DNA of 64,000 nucleotides from Capsicum annuum. Lineage: Eukaryota; Streptophyta; Magnoliopsida; Solanales; Solanaceae. A program made the position numbers and the translations under genes. The notes below the pieces were generated by a model. The model had not been told where the DNA came from. It made no database searches and saw only the letters and a list, made by a program, of their open reading frames with translations. How positions within the stretch are numbered: the first letter of the stretch is position 1; every line of letters starts with the position of its first letter. Positions 1-11,041 of this stretch are shown one piece after another. Location of the stretch: the NCBI RefSeq assembly GCF_002878395.1, contig NC_061121.1, forward strand, positions 16,373,059-16,437,058, in the 5' to 3' direction.

Positions 1-830
1 GGATTTAGCCACTCATAATGTAATAATCGATACAACAAGTTGCATTCATAATTTGAAAGATGAACTTACAGCAAGATGAATAGCAACGAGTGTTTCTCAG
101 AATAGATCAAAGTAGAAATCCCAAAATACTGATGATAATCTCTTAAAAGTTAATTGTTTTTTTCAAGCCAAGAAACTAGAGAGAAAACATCAAAGTATGG
201 GATCTCAAAACTCAAGGTTTGGAACCCTTAAAAAAACCCTAAACAAGGCTTTAAATAGTTTACCCTAATTATGGAAACAAAATAATAAAATTTAGAAATT
301 TCTCAGATTAGGTGACACCATTTGTGATAGCCTGTTAGGAGGCTGACGACATATCACAAATGTCATCAGCTTCCTTTATGCTTTTGGTACTCGCTGCCTA
401 AAACTGACGACAAACGATGATACCCTATCAACTCCTTGATGACCTATCACAAATGTCGTCAAGGCTTTTTCTCAGCTCTCATGTTCTACCTTAGGCTGAC
501 GGCAATCTTGATGACTTATCAGCTCTTTGACGTCCTATCATAAAATATTATCACAACTTTGAACTTTAGCCAATTCTCTGCCTACTGCTGATGACAAAGC
601 TGATAGCTTATCATAGGGCTGACGTCTTATCACAAATGTCGTCAGCCACACTTCGCCTTTATTTACTTCAGATTTCAGTTCATTTGTTTCCATTCTTATT
701 GGTTCTCTAGCATCTTAGTTTCTACTACAAAATCAAACATAAACAAATTAAAAACGACAAAAGTTGCTTAAGACTTTGCAATTATTCTTAGTTAAAAACC
801 TCAAATGTGTTAGCATTAGCTTACACATCA
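1..830 (-). repeat. LTR of a LARD-family element, left part outside window
   Basis: The sequence aligns by eye with the four other LARD LTRs here (2908, 7197, 42780, 46731) and ends in the same terminus, CACATCA, at 830. Read on the minus strand the LTR starts TGATGTG. It abuts the integrase of G1 at 831, so it is the 5' LTR of an element lying to the left, or a solo LTR. The target duplication cannot be checked. A TATA-like CTATTTAAAG (minus strand) lies near 250-260. It is more diverged from the LARD1 LTRs than those two are from each other. Confidence 0.85.
344..644 (-). promoter_or_regulatory. U3 array of TGACG/CGTCA motifs
   Basis: Seven TGACG or CGTCA pentamers occur in about 300 bp, several as imperfect palindromes of the form TGACGAC-(about 10 nt)-GTCGTCA. 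The array lies upstream, in the element's sense, of the TATA-like box, which is where a U3 enhancer would be. TGACG is the core bound by plant TGA-type bZIP factors (as-1 element). The regulatory role is inferred. Confidence 0.5.
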
Positions 831-1860
831 AAGGACCAACATAATGGGGACTGAGCTTCCCCTTTTTACCAAACCTTTTCACCCCTTTCATGGGAAAAGT
901 CTTTAGATACACCAAATCATTAACTTCAAAATCAATATCCCTTCTTCTTACATATGCATATAATTTTTGATGACTCTGAGTTGTCTTCAACCTCTCTCTA
1001 ATCAACTTAACTTTCTCCATAGCCTCAAACACTGCATCAGGCTCAATCAAAGATGCTTCCTCCACTTCAAACCAACCTATGGGTGATCTGCATCTCCTCC
1101 CATAAAAAGCCTCAAACAGGGCCATCTGGATAATAGAATGATAACTATTGTTATAAGCAAACTCAATCAGTGGCAAATGTTAATCCCAACTACCCCTAAA
1201 ATCAAGAGCACATGCCCTCAACATATCTTCCAATATTGGGATAGTCCTCTCAGCTTGACCATCTGTATGCAGATGAAAAATTAAACTAAGGTGACTTTAG
1301 GTACCAAGGCCCTTCTGAAAGGCTCTCCAAAATTGAGAAGTGAACTGAGTACCCCTATCTTAGATGATAGACAAGGAGACTCCATCCAGTCTGACTAACT
1401 CTCGGATATACAACTTACCATAATCCTCTGTTGAATAAGATGTATGCACTGGCAGGAAATGTGTTGACTTAATCAGTCTGTCTACAACAACCCAAATCGA
1501 ATCATGACGACAACGCGAAAGGGGTAAACCAGCCACAAAATCCATGTTCACCTTTTCCCACTTTTAAGTGGGGATACCAAATTCCTGCAACTTCCCACCA
1601 AGTCTTTGGTGCTCTACCTTAACCTGCTGACAAGTTGTACACTTTTCCACAAATTATGCTATACCCATCTTCATACCATTCCACCAAAGATTTTCCACAA
1701 ATTGCAGTACATCTTGGTAGCACCGGAATGAATGGAATATCATGCACCATGCGCTTCAGCCATAATTCTTTGCCTCAAATCATCAACACAAAGAACATAC
1801 AATCTATCCTGAAACCTCAACACGCCATCTCCCTCTTGGGAGAAAAACTCTACCCTTTAG
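831..1860 (-). pseudogene. G1 integrase fragment
   Basis: Fragments in several frames match chromovirus integrase. A zinc-binding region has a KCTTCQQ motif near 1630-1650. The core has the segment HDSIWVVVDRL (1360-1551), including the first catalytic Asp, then SII-stop-DRGTQFT, where a stop precedes the second catalytic Asp. The C-terminal part includes GRRCRSPIGWFEVEE (831-1176) and the RFGKKGKLSPHYVGP block. The end of the protein is removed by the LTR at 1-830. It is not translatable as one protein. Confidence 0.88.
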
Positions 1861-2907
1861 TCTTTAATTGACTCCTTTAGTTTGACCAAATTAGGAACCA
1901 GGTCTTTCTTCTCCTTTACTTCTGAAACTATAGAGGATTTACTCTGAACCCATACATTACCTTCCATAGAATCCAATAGTCTAATACGCAATCTAGCCAA
2001 CCAATGCACTTTACGAGCTAACTCTTTCTTACCTTTCTCCACATGAGCAACACTGCCCATAGACAATCTGCTAAGGGCATCTTCTACTACATTAGCCTTT
2101 ATCGGGTGATACAACACACTCTTATCATAATCTTTTAGCAACTCTAACTAGCTCCTCAAACAAAGATTCAACTCCCTCTGAGTAAATATATATTGCAGGC
2201 TTTTGTGGTCCTTGAACATATCCACATGAACACCATATAAATAGTGCCTCTAGATTATTTCCTCCATTTTTCAATACAAAGACCACAACAGCTAATTCAA
2301 GATCATAGGATGGGTAATTTTTTTCGTGCGGCTTCAGCTGCCTAGAGGCATAGGATATAACCTTACCTCTCTGTATCAACACACAACCCACACCAACTCT
2401 AGAGGCATCACAATACACCGTAAAACCGTTGGTACCATTGGGTAAAGTTAACATTGGGTATGATGTAAGTTGAGTCTTTAACTCCTTAAAACTCTTCTCA
2501 TAATAATCTGACCACAGGAACTTAACTTTATTTTGGGTCAGTCTAGTCATAAGAGACACAATAGATGAGAAACCCTCCAAAAAATGATGGTAATATCCAG
2601 CTAGACCCATGAAACTCCTAATGTCTGATGGAGAGCTAGGTTTAGGACAATTCTTTACAACTTCTATCTTTTGGGGATCAACTCTAATGCCTTCAATGAA
2701 AATAATAGGACCTAGAAAAGCAGCTGACCTTAGCCAAATATCATACATGCTAAATTTGGCAAATAATTGATGATCTCTAAGAGTTTGCAAGACAATTCTA
2801 AGATAATCTGCATGGTCATCCTCACTACGAGAGTAGACAAGGATGTTATCTATGAACACTAAAACAAACATGTCAAGATACTATATGAACACTCGATTCA
2901 AGAGGTT
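1857..2907 (-). pseudogene. G1 reverse transcriptase C-terminal half and RNase H
   Basis: This is the palm and RNase H part of pol. The catalytic box reads FIDN where Ty3/Gypsy enzymes have FIDD, so the second active-site Asp is lost. RNase H keeps its YCDASRVGVGC block with the first catalytic Asp, and the [16 protein letters not shown] connection follows. A frameshift separates the 2125-2871 frame from the 1857-2141 frame. Upstream coding sequence resumes at 8693, beyond LARD1. Confidence 0.9.
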
Positions 2908-4401
2908 TGATAACGCTTAACTTACACGTCAATATAGTGCAAGGCGATTGTTGTTAATATATTTACCCAACTTTGGAGTCAGGGTCGAATCTACAGGGAA
3001 TAATGTAAGTGACGATTAAACTAATTTGAAACTAAAGCTACAAGTTAAATTCAAATAACTGACACGAAAAGACAAAATGGGGGTTTTTAATGGTTGAACA
3101 AGTGATTCTTGGTAATCAAGAGTTTATGGAATAATCAAAATTATGTTCACTAGGGCTTACGGTACATGACAGATGTTAAAGGTGACTCAAGGTTCTCACG
3201 GTTGTTAGGATAACAAGTTATCTTTATCGATGATATGCTCAAATGTCTCTCGACCTATTCAAGAATCTAATTTCCTAATCCTTTCAGACTTAGGGAATCG
3301 CTACTGACTGCCCAGATTTTACCTCAGGTTAATCAACTTTGTTACAGCGTTGATTATTAAATGAAGCCTTTCTGAGTCCCTGTTGATAATTCACTTCCTA
3401 CTGTTTATGATTTCTTTCTCAAGCAAACCAAAGTAGGTACACCTATTGTTTGCAACCAACACACATAAATTCTAATATCAGAATTACCAAGAAATCCTAA
3501 CACCCATTGAACCTTGAGTAATTAATTACCACCTTATCATGACCTAACCCTAGATCCCATAATCCAGGTTAATGGAATTTAGACGCTCATGATGTAACGA
3601 CCAAAACGCATAACTGAATACATGATTTGAAAGATAAACTTACAGAGATGAAAAATAATTAGTGAATCATAGATTAGATCACAAAGTGAAATTCCAAAAC
3701 AATGATGATAATCTCTTCAAAGTATTTGCTTTTTCCATCCTAGAAAATTAGAGAGAGAAAATATCAAAGTGTATCCCCAGAACTCAATGTGCGGCCCCAC
3801 CTTAGAAAACCCTAAACAAGGCTTTAAATAGTTAATCCTAAATAAGCGAATAAAATCAAGGTTTCAGCTTTTCCTCAAAATAGATGATGCCATTTCTGAC
3901 GGCTTGTCAGACACCTGACGGCTTGTGTGGAATATCATCAAAGCTTCCAATATAATAGCATCTTCTGCTTTTCCTGATGACAAAATCTTGAAGGCTTATC
4001 AAATATGTGATGACATGTTAGAAATGTCGCCACGTCCACACTAGCAATCATCATGTTCTGCTTTGGGTTTATGACAATTTTGATGCCTTATCATAGTTGT
4101 GATGACATATCAAAAATGTCGTCACATTTCACTTTACTTTTTCAGATTCTATCTAAGCTTGACGGCAACTTTGATAACCAATCACCAGGCTGACGACGCA
4201 TCCAAAAATGTCATCAAAAATACTTCAGTTCATTTGCATCATATTTCACTTGGTTTATTCCTCTTTCCTTTAATTTCCACCCCTATTACTTACACCTGCA
4301 TTAACAGAACAAAAATAATCAAAAATAACAAAAGTTGATTAAGACTTCACAATTATTTAGAGTTAAAAGCCTCAAATGTGTTAGCATCTGCTCACACATC
4401 A
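2908..4401 (-). repeat. LARD1 3' LTR
   Basis: On the + strand it runs from TGATAACGC to CACATCA. It matches 7197-8687 over its whole length and carries the same U3 TGACG/CGTCA repeats, more decayed, near 3890-4210. A TATA-like CTATTTAAAG (minus) sits near 3822-3831. Flank 2903-2907 is one copy of the target duplication. Confidence 0.92.
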
Positions 4402-4414
4402 ACACCCTCAACTT
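4402..4414 (-). other. LARD1 polypurine tract
   Basis: Read on the minus strand this is AAGTTGAGGGTGT directly before the 3' LTR start (TGATGTG). A purine-rich tract at this position primes plus-strand synthesis. The same tract is present in LARD2 at 43833. Confidence 0.7.
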
Positions 4415-5950
4415 AAAACAATAGCTTGTCCTCAAGCAACTAAAACATAACTAGGAAGATACAAAGTACAATTGGCAGTCACTCTTTCACATAAGCTCAA
4501 ACACACTTTACCTTCTCCAAGGTCAACTATTTCAAACTCAACTATGTATACTATTGAAGAACAATAATGTGACATACAGGACTCAAGATATGGCATAAAT
4601 TCAGCAACACAATCATGCATGCACCAACATTGCACTACCCAAATAAGTTAGCTACCTGTAACATACCTAGTGTGCCCTCACAACAAAGAAATCCCTTTCT
4701 CGCTCATATTAGATATCAAATGTTTAACATAGGGATAATCCACTGATCCTCACTCTAAGAATAAAATTCCAATCATTGTATGTCATTTGCCATAGGCTTG
4801 CCCTTATTTTCATTGCCAAGGTCTTCAGACATGTCAGCTAGGATCACTATAGGACTTTTTCTCGGCTAGTAATGTAGGCTAGGGGCTGGTATGATATTCA
4901 AGGGTATTTAAAGTAACTACGCCTCCTTGACACTATACTAACCTCTTAGGGTTTTACTTCTTAACCTTTTCTCTTCCTCTCTTTTATTGATCACACGTGC
5001 TCAAAATGGGTGTGGTCTTTTCAATGATCAAATTATCCTTTTCTCATCTTTTACACAGTTTTTTCTTTTCTTATTCTTTTTGCACCGCACCCGGCTTTTT
5101 ATTCTTTTCTCTTGTTCTACCTCTCTTCATACTCATTTTGCATCACGCACCCCTATGATAGCCACCCTCAACTTAGGTTGTTTGCCTAAGTTAAGGTGCA
5201 TAATGTCCAAGGAGGACCAGGGCCAAAACAGGTTCATTATAATGTTAATATGAAGGTGATAAGTGTCTCAAAAAGAAATAGGCAATTAAGGCTCAATGTA
5301 GGGATCAAGGGATCTCATGCACACTGGGAAGGTCATTTAGGCTAAAAGTGGACTAAATAAAAAAAATGGCCTACGATCCTTTCCTAACCCCTATCCTACA
5401 ACCTAGCAAGAAAAATCGGGCAAGTTCTAGATTTAACACCTAACAGAAACTAGGTAGTATCTCACACACACGTGGTACAAAGGTACATCACAAGCCACTA
5501 CCTATCCGGTTATGCAATTGTTAACAATTATTATCATGTCCCTAGCACTAATGTCGTAAAAAGATTCACAGTAGTCAAATACAGATGCACATCACACAGT
5601 TAACACATACAATTGCAGAGGTAGGTATCATCCAAGAAAAATCAACAAAAATATGTCAACTGTTGTAGATACTTATTTTTATCCCAGTTAACCACAACAC
5701 ATTACAATGCCAAAAATAATATTCCTAAACATGATGACTCTACTAAGAATAAGACTCCGAGGAAAAGAGGAATAGCAATAAAAATCCCAAGAGCACATCA
5801 ACACCCACAAGTAGACCCACCCTCAACTTAAAATCATGCAAATTCCCTAATGAGTCAAACCAAAACAAAAGAGTCAGAAACATACTTGTGGCACCATGGG
5901 TGCAAAGATTTGATGTCAATCACATAATATGAATACAAACAACAAAATAC
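4415..5950 (-). other. LARD1 internal non-coding region
   Basis: About 1.5 kb lies between the ORF region and the polypurine tract. It has no recognisable protein domain on either strand. It is nonetheless clearly conserved with LARD2 (43846-45372), including blocks near 4845-4960 and 5155-5220. Small ORFs here are scattered and not shared between the two copies, so I do not call them genes. Confidence 0.7.
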
Positions 5951-5968
5951 CTTGGGCTGCCTCCCAAG
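5951..5968 (-). other. Conserved hairpin at end of LARD1 coding region
   Basis: The minus strand reads CTTGGGAGGCAGCCCAAG: a perfect 6-bp stem (CTTGGG/CCCAAG) with a 6-nt loop. The same hairpin occurs in LARD2 at 45373 and in the Athila-type G5 at 25308, each time just after the coding region and preceded by a related sequence (TAAATTAGG or TAAATCAGG). Function unknown. Confidence 0.7.
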
Positions 5969-6224
5969 AAGCACCTAATTTAGTGTCGCGGCACGACAAC
6001 ATTTAGTCATCCTTTATACCTCCACTTAGATGATTTGAATTGTCGGCCCATCTTTTGATCTTTCCATCTTTTAGGTTCATTGGGCAAATGTGAGGGCACC
6101 CATTGGGCAATAGTAAGGATCTTAAAAAGCCACCAAATGGACATCAATCTTTAAGCTTCTTGTCCTTCAAGATTGGGGTTGTAGTATACCCTTTTGGAAA
6201 GATAAACTCTAAAATGTAAGAATT

Positions 6225-6719
6225 TTATTCCTCATTTTCAAAATTCATTATTTTCTTGGGTGATTCGACTTTCATCACATCCACCAAGCATAATGTTGAA
6301 AAGTGGTTTGAATGAGACCTAACTCTCAATTTTGGAGTAGCATCCATAATAGTATATTTACCCTGAAATGGACTAGAGTCTTCACAAGAATTGTACTTGA
6401 TTTCTTTCGACTCTAGTACCATTTCCTTATCTTTGGCATCTTCGTTCATGAATGGTTTGGTTGGTTGGGAAATCACCGAGGGTTGCTCAATATCAAGCTC
6501 ATCATCAACATCGGATTCTTGCTCCTTATCTTCACACTTTTCCATTATGCTAAATGATTCCACAGACCAGATATCATCTAAACATAATGTGGAAAAGTTC
6601 TTTGAATGCTTGACCTCTATATCCATATCCTCTATCATTCTTGTTTCCTCGCTATTTGACCTTATGTCCTGATGTATATCATGTATGATATTATTCGTTG
6701 TGTCCGCACACTCTAACAT
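6225..6719 (-). CDS. LARD1 acidic ORF, in frame with the knuckle ORF
   Basis: This ORF of 164 codons is rich in Glu, Asp and Ser. It lies in the same frame as the zinc-knuckle ORF upstream and is separated from it by one TGA stop and 13 codons, so the two were probably once a single protein or are joined by read-through. A related frame is found at the same distance in LARD2 (46055-46255 and beyond). Residual similarity between copies continues past the stop at 6225 toward the hairpin at 5951. There is no known domain. The start at 6719 is only the first Met after the stop and may not be used. Confidence 0.5.
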   Translation of the reverse strand: MLECADTTNNIIHDIHQDIRSNSEETRMIEDMDIEVKHSKNFSTLCLDDIWSVESFSIMEKCEDKEQESDVDDELDIEQPSVISQPTKPFMNEDAKDKEMVLESKEIKYNSCEDSSPFQGKYTIMDATPKLRVRSHSNHFSTLCLVDVMKVESPKKIMNFENEE

Positions 6720-6758
6720 TAGTTGAAGAATAGCTTCAATGCCACTCTTTTCGGTGCT

Positions 6759-7043
6759 TCATTCTTCCTGTTCTTGACCATAATACCTATAAAAATCATA
6801 AGAAAAACTAGAATTTGGGTTAGCATACCGGGGAGAGGGGGCATTAGGGCAATCACTCCAATGTCCATTTTGACCACCACATAAATAACAATCATACTCC
6901 TGATAGGATAGAGATGGTGGACACATCTCTCTCTGGGGAGCATATCTATAGTCTTGACAAAAGTGAGGTCCATCACAATATGGATATAGATCATCAAGAT
7001 AAGATTTCCAACCACCAAACCCATGCTCATTCCAAGATTCCAT
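6759..7043 (-). CDS. LARD1 tandem zinc-knuckle ORF (94 aa)
   Basis: This is the first ORF after the tRNA-Asp PBS, starting 124 nt downstream of it. The second knuckle is complete: C52-x2-C55-x5-H61-x3-C65 (motif CYLCGGQNGHWSDC). The first, around residues 20-32, keeps only C23 and H27; positions 20 and 32 are Tyr here but Cys in LARD2. The protein is rich in Tyr, Pro and Asp and ends GQEQEE followed by TGA. A nucleic-acid-binding, nucleocapsid-like role is inferred from the knuckles and position. No capsid domain is visible. The spacing differs from the usual retroviral CX2CX4HX4C. Confidence 0.65.
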   Translation of the reverse strand: MESWNEHGFGGWKSYLDDLYPYCDGPHFCQDYRYAPQREMCPPSLSYQEYDCYLCGGQNGHWSDCPNAPSPRYANPNSSFSYDFYRYYGQEQEE

Positions 7044-7166
7044 AGTAATAAGTAAACTAAAATAAAAATCTACCTAACACAAAAAATAAAAGAAACTACA
7101 AAAAATATTTATAAGTTTGAATTCAAGCAAGTAGGCTAAAATTCCAAACCAACTCAATACGCCAAA

Positions 7167-7188
7167 TCGATCCCCGGCAACGGCGCCA
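7167..7188 (-). other. LARD1 primer binding site, tRNA-Asp
   Basis: The minus strand begins TGGCGCCGTTGCCGGGGA and continues with TCGA. This matches 22 nt of the 3' end of plant tRNA-Asp(GTC) including CCA, as I recall that tRNA. It lies a few nucleotides inside the 5' LTR end at 7197. Athila-lineage elements use the same primer. Confidence 0.88.
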
Positions 7189-7196
7189 TTTTTTTA

Positions 7197-8687
7197 TGAC
7201 GCTTAACTTACACGTCAATTTAGTGCAAGGCAGCCATCGTCAATATATTTACCCAACTTTGGAGTGGGGTTTGAATCCACAGGAAACAATGTGAGCGACG
7301 ATTAAACTAGTTTGAAACTAAAGCTACAAGTTAAATTCAAACAACTGACACGAAAAGACAAAATGGGGGTTCTTAATGGTTGAACAAGTGATTGTTGGTA
7401 ATCAAGAGTTTATGGAATAACCGAAATTATATTCACTAAGTCTTACGATACATGAAAGATGTTAAAGGTAACTCAAGGTTCTCACGGTGGTTGGGATAAC
7501 AAGTTATATTTATTGATGATATGCTCAAATGTCTCTCGAACTATTCAAGCATCTAATTTCCTAATCCTCTCGGACTTAGGGAATCGCTACTGACTGCCCA
7601 GATTTTACCTCAGGTTAATCAACCTTGTTACAACGTTGATTATTAAATGAAGCCTTTCTGAGTCCCTGTTGATAATTCACTTCTTACTGTTTATGATTTC
7701 TTTTTTACACAAACCAAAGTAGGTATACCTATTGTTTGTAACCAACAGACATAAATTCTAATCTCAGAATTACCAAGAAATCCTAACACCTATTGAACCT
7801 TGAGTAATTAATTACCACCTTATCATGACCTAACCCTAGATCCCATAATCCAGGTTAATGGAATTTAGCCACTCATGATGTAACGACCGAAACACATAAT
7901 TGAATTCATGCTTTGAAAGATAAAATTACAGAGATGAATAATAACTAGAGAATCGTAGATTAGATCACAAAGTGAAATTCCAAGACAAAGATGATAATCT
8001 CTTCAAAGTATTTGCTTTTTCCAGCCTAGAAAATTAGAGAGAGAAAATATCAAAGTGTAACCCCAGAACTTAATATGTGGCCCCACCTTAGAAAACCCTA
8101 AACAAGGCTTTAAATAGTTAATCCTAAATAAGGGAATAAAATCAAGATTTCAGCTTTTCCTTGGAATAGACAACGCCATTTCTGATGGCTTGTCAGACAC
8201 CTGATGGCTTGTGCGGAATATCATCAAAGCTTCTAGTATAATAGCATCTTCTGCTTATCCTGATGACAAAATCTTGACGGCTTATCAAATATGTGATGAC
8301 ATGTAAGAAATATCGTCACCTCCACACTAGCAATCATCATGTTCTACTTTGAGTTGATGGCAATTTTGATGCCTTACCATAGTTGTGATGACATATCAAA
8401 AATGTCATCACACTTCACTTCACTTCTTCAGATTCTGTCTAAGCTTGATGGAAACTTTGATAACCAATCACCAGACTGACGACGCGTCAAAAAATGTCAT
8501 CAAAAACACTTCAGTTCATTTGTACCAAATTTTACTTGGTTTATTCCTCTTTCCTTTAATTTCCACCCCTATCACTTACCCCTGCATTAACACAACAAAA
8601 ATAATTAAAAATAACAGAAGTTGCTTAAGACTTCACAATTATTTAGAGTTAAAAGCCTTAAATGTGTTAGCATCTGCTCACACATCA
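7197..8687 (-). repeat. LARD1 5' LTR
   Basis: This is the right-hand LTR next to the PBS. It matches 2908-4401; the first bases read TGACGC because three bases of TGATAACGC are missing. It ends CACATCA, followed by the target duplication AGGTT (8688-8692). A TATA-like box CTATTTAAAG (minus) lies near 8108-8117, downstream in sense of the TGACG-rich U3 (about 8165-8500). Confidence 0.92.
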
Positions 8688-8692
8688 AGGTT

Positions 8693-9330
8693 CATGAAAG
8701 CCGCTAGAACATTGGTTAACCTGAAACACATGACTAGAAACTCAAAATGACCATATTGGGTTCGAAAGTGTATCTTTGGGGTATGACACTCTCTTACTTT
8801 AAGCTAATGATAGCTGGATCTAAGGTCTATTTTTGAGAAATAACTTGCCCCTTGCAATTGATCAAACAGGTCATTAATTTTAGGAAGAGGGTATTTTTTC
8901 TTGGTTGTGACCTTATTAAGCTAACAATAATAAATACACATATTCAAAGAACCATCCTTCTTTCACATAAACAAAACAGGTGTGCCCTATTGAGAAACAC
9001 TGCCCTTATGAACCTTTATCTAGAAGATCTTTGAGTTTCTCTTTCAACTCCTTAAGATCTGCGGATATCATTTGATATAGAGAAATAGAAATAGGTTGTG
9101 TATCGAGAAGAAGGTCAATCCCAAATTCTATCTCTCTATTGGGAGGTACTCTGAAAGATCCTCTGAAAAAATATCGAGAAACTCATTAACTATGTTGACT
9201 AACTTAATAGTTGGAGACTCAGACTTAGTGTCTTTAACGCAAACTAAATGATAAATGCAACCTTTGGTTATTAGATTTTTGGCTTTGAGATAGGATATAA
9301 TGGAATTTCTGGACCACTCAAAGACTATCT
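8693..9330 (-). pseudogene. G1 reverse transcriptase N-terminal half
   Basis: This contains degenerate fingers and palm of a chromovirus reverse transcriptase. Remnants of the [25 protein letters not shown] block lie in 8830-8990, and the FRTRYGHFEFLVM block lies at 8700-8790, adjoining the LARD1 insertion. It is broken by several frameshifts and stops. The linker to the protease runs through 9040-9330. Confidence 0.82.
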
Positions 9331-9640
9331 CATCAGGAAACTAAAATTTGACCACATGAGTATGACAGTCTATAGATGCATAACAAGAGTGAAGCCAATC
9401 CATACAGAATAATATCAAAATCAATCATATCTAACTCGATCAAATATACAAATATTGCTCTATGAAGAATAGTGATGTGGCACTTTTTATAAACTTGTTT
9501 GGAAATAATAGACTCACCTACTGGGGTAGAAATGAGGAAAGGCTTAGGGATCTTTTCAGAACTCATTTCAAAGTTCACAGCTACTAATGGGGTCACATAA
9601 GAGAAACTTGACCCAGGTTCTAAAACACATAAACATCAAA
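9331..9640 (-). pseudogene. G1 aspartic protease remnant
   Basis: The frame covers FEMSSEKIPKPFLISTPVGESII and the ELDMIDFDIIL flap-side block typical of Solanaceae chromovirus proteases. The active-site triplet region reads LEPGSSFSYVTPL, whereas G2 has LDPGSSFSY. The catalytic Asp is therefore Glu here, expected to abolish activity. The final GMDW block is degraded. Confidence 0.82.
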
Positions 9641-10851
9641 GTGAAAGACACGGAGCATACCAGTAAAGCATAGAATTGATTCTAACACTAACCACCAGCG
9701 GTACTGGACGAAACGCCCTGAGAAGGAGTTGGGTGATCTATAGAAGTTGGTGTACTATTAGCCTGTGCCTGGGGATGAACATCTCTATTTCCCTGTCTAG
9801 CCTATGGGAAATCTCTAATACCATGACCCTCTTGGCCACAACCATAACAACCTTTTTGACCCTACAAATATCTACCTCTATGGTTTTTACCATACTTGGC
9901 ACATGGGGGACGATTAGGCTTCTCACTCATACTATTCTGAGACCTAGACATAGAAGACTAACCCCACTGCTCATGTCTATTTTTGGGTGTGAGAGCACTA
10001 GATGATAAAGGTGTTGGCATAGACAAACTATTTTAAAATTGCGGGTGGTTCCCTCCGTGGGATCTAGTCTGACCATACTCATGTTGCTCTGACGTTGCCC
10101 TCTTGTTTTCTGTTACTCTATATCTCTCCTTTATCTTTTTCCCTCAATCTGCTAAGCATGCATCATCAGCCTAGGAAGATCCATGTCTCTATTGAGAATA
10201 GTAGTCCTACATTCCTTAACGAACAAACTAGACATAGCGGTCACAAACTTACTCATACTAGCTCTGGGGTCAGCTATCATGTTAGGAGCATACTTAGCTA
10301 ACTGTTTGAACTTGAGGCAATACTCTTTCACTATCGTAGAGCCTTACCTCAGGTTCATTAATTCCTCTATCTTCGCTTCCCTCATCTCAAGTGGGAAGAA
10401 CATTTCCATGAATGCATTCTGGAACACCTGCCAAGTCATGGGAGCAGCATTTTCCCCTCTACTCTTCCTCCACATTACAACCCAGTCATACGTAATATCT
10501 TTTAGCCAATAAAAAGCCAATTCCACCTCTCTTCTTCAGAAATATGCATAACTTAGGTGATCTTCTTCACCTCCTCAAGATATAACTGTAGGTCCTTACC
10601 TTCCTTTGACCCAAAGAATTCCGGCGGGTTCATTCTTATGAAGTCACGAAGACTACCTGTGGCTGAATCACCCCCTTGCTGATGTAGAACTATAGCCTGA
10701 TTATTGGCTTACATAGTGCAATCACATCTTGGGATAAAGTTTAAAAAGCAGCCCAAAATTTGGCATGAGACACAGTCTCATTTGGAAGAATGACTAGCTG
10801 AGGTGGTTAATTTTCATCATTTCGATGGGCATTAGCTTATCGAGGAGGCAT
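9641..10851 (-). pseudogene. G1 gag remnant
   Basis: The start codon is at 10849-10851, giving MPPR. The capsid block VMWRKSRGENAAPMTWQVFQNAF and the FFPLEMREAKIEELMNLR block are in 10344-10526. A nucleocapsid knuckle, CYGCGQEGHGIRDFP, lies at about 9805-9850; the fourth ligand (normally Cys) is Phe. Many stops interrupt it. Translation would begin about 190 nt downstream of the PBS. Confidence 0.85.
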
Positions 10852-11024
10852 TTTCTATCATAAAAGAGAAAAATTAATAGCAAAGAGAGATAATTATAAG
10901 CACGATGGATAATAGAAGGAAGAGATGACTTTTCCTAAAACATTTTATAGCATCTTGCTCATAGATGTGTACACTGATGATCAAGACTCTACGTACCACA
11001 GTTTTTCAGACTCTCTAAACCTTA

Positions 11025-11037
11025 GGCTCTGATACCA
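11025..11037 (-). other. G1 primer binding site, initiator tRNA-Met
   Basis: The minus strand reads TGGTATCAGAGCC, complementary to the 3' end of plant initiator tRNA-Met. It is 4 nt from the LTR edge at 11042. Confidence 0.9.
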
Positions 11038-11041
11038 AATT

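Larger units (their letters stand above)
2908..8687 (-). mobile_element. LARD1: complete non-autonomous LTR retrotransposon (5780 bp)
   Basis: The element has two LTRs of about 1.49 kb in direct orientation, TG...CA termini, and a 5-bp target duplication AGGTT at 2903-2907 and 8688-8692. An exact PBS for tRNA-Asp lies beside the right LTR, so the element is minus-sense. The internal region of about 2.8 kb has no protease, reverse transcriptase or integrase. It holds a short zinc-knuckle ORF, an acidic ORF in the same frame, and a long non-coding stretch. This fits a LARD or TR-GAG type element mobilised by another element's enzymes. Removing it restores continuity of G1 reverse transcriptase, which confirms the boundaries. 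The LTRs differ mostly by transitions. Confidence 0.92.

Noticed and set aside
4099..4338. Plus-strand ORFs in LARD LTRs (also 8385-8750 and 43521-43772)
   Set aside because: They are antisense to the element, lie in the U3 region with TGACG repeats, and their similarity only reflects LTR homology. No domain or codon signature.
5040..5160. T-rich stretch resembling a terminator or poly(A) region
   Set aside because: It is inside the LARD interior and conserved with LARD2 as part of the element; no independent transcription unit is supported.
6719..7030. Second minus-strand ORF overlapping the zinc-knuckle ORF in another frame (also 46255-46566)
   Set aside because: It overlaps the knuckle ORF almost fully; conservation in both copies follows from the conserved knuckle frame. 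It has no motif of its own.
7171..7188. Possible tRNA-Asp gene fragment
   Set aside because: Only the 3' 22 nt of tRNA-Asp are present, beside an LTR end; this is a primer binding site, not a tRNA gene.
9676..10301. Plus-strand ORFs of 68-109 aa across G1 gag
   Set aside because: Antisense shadows of the gag capsid and knuckle region on the minus strand.
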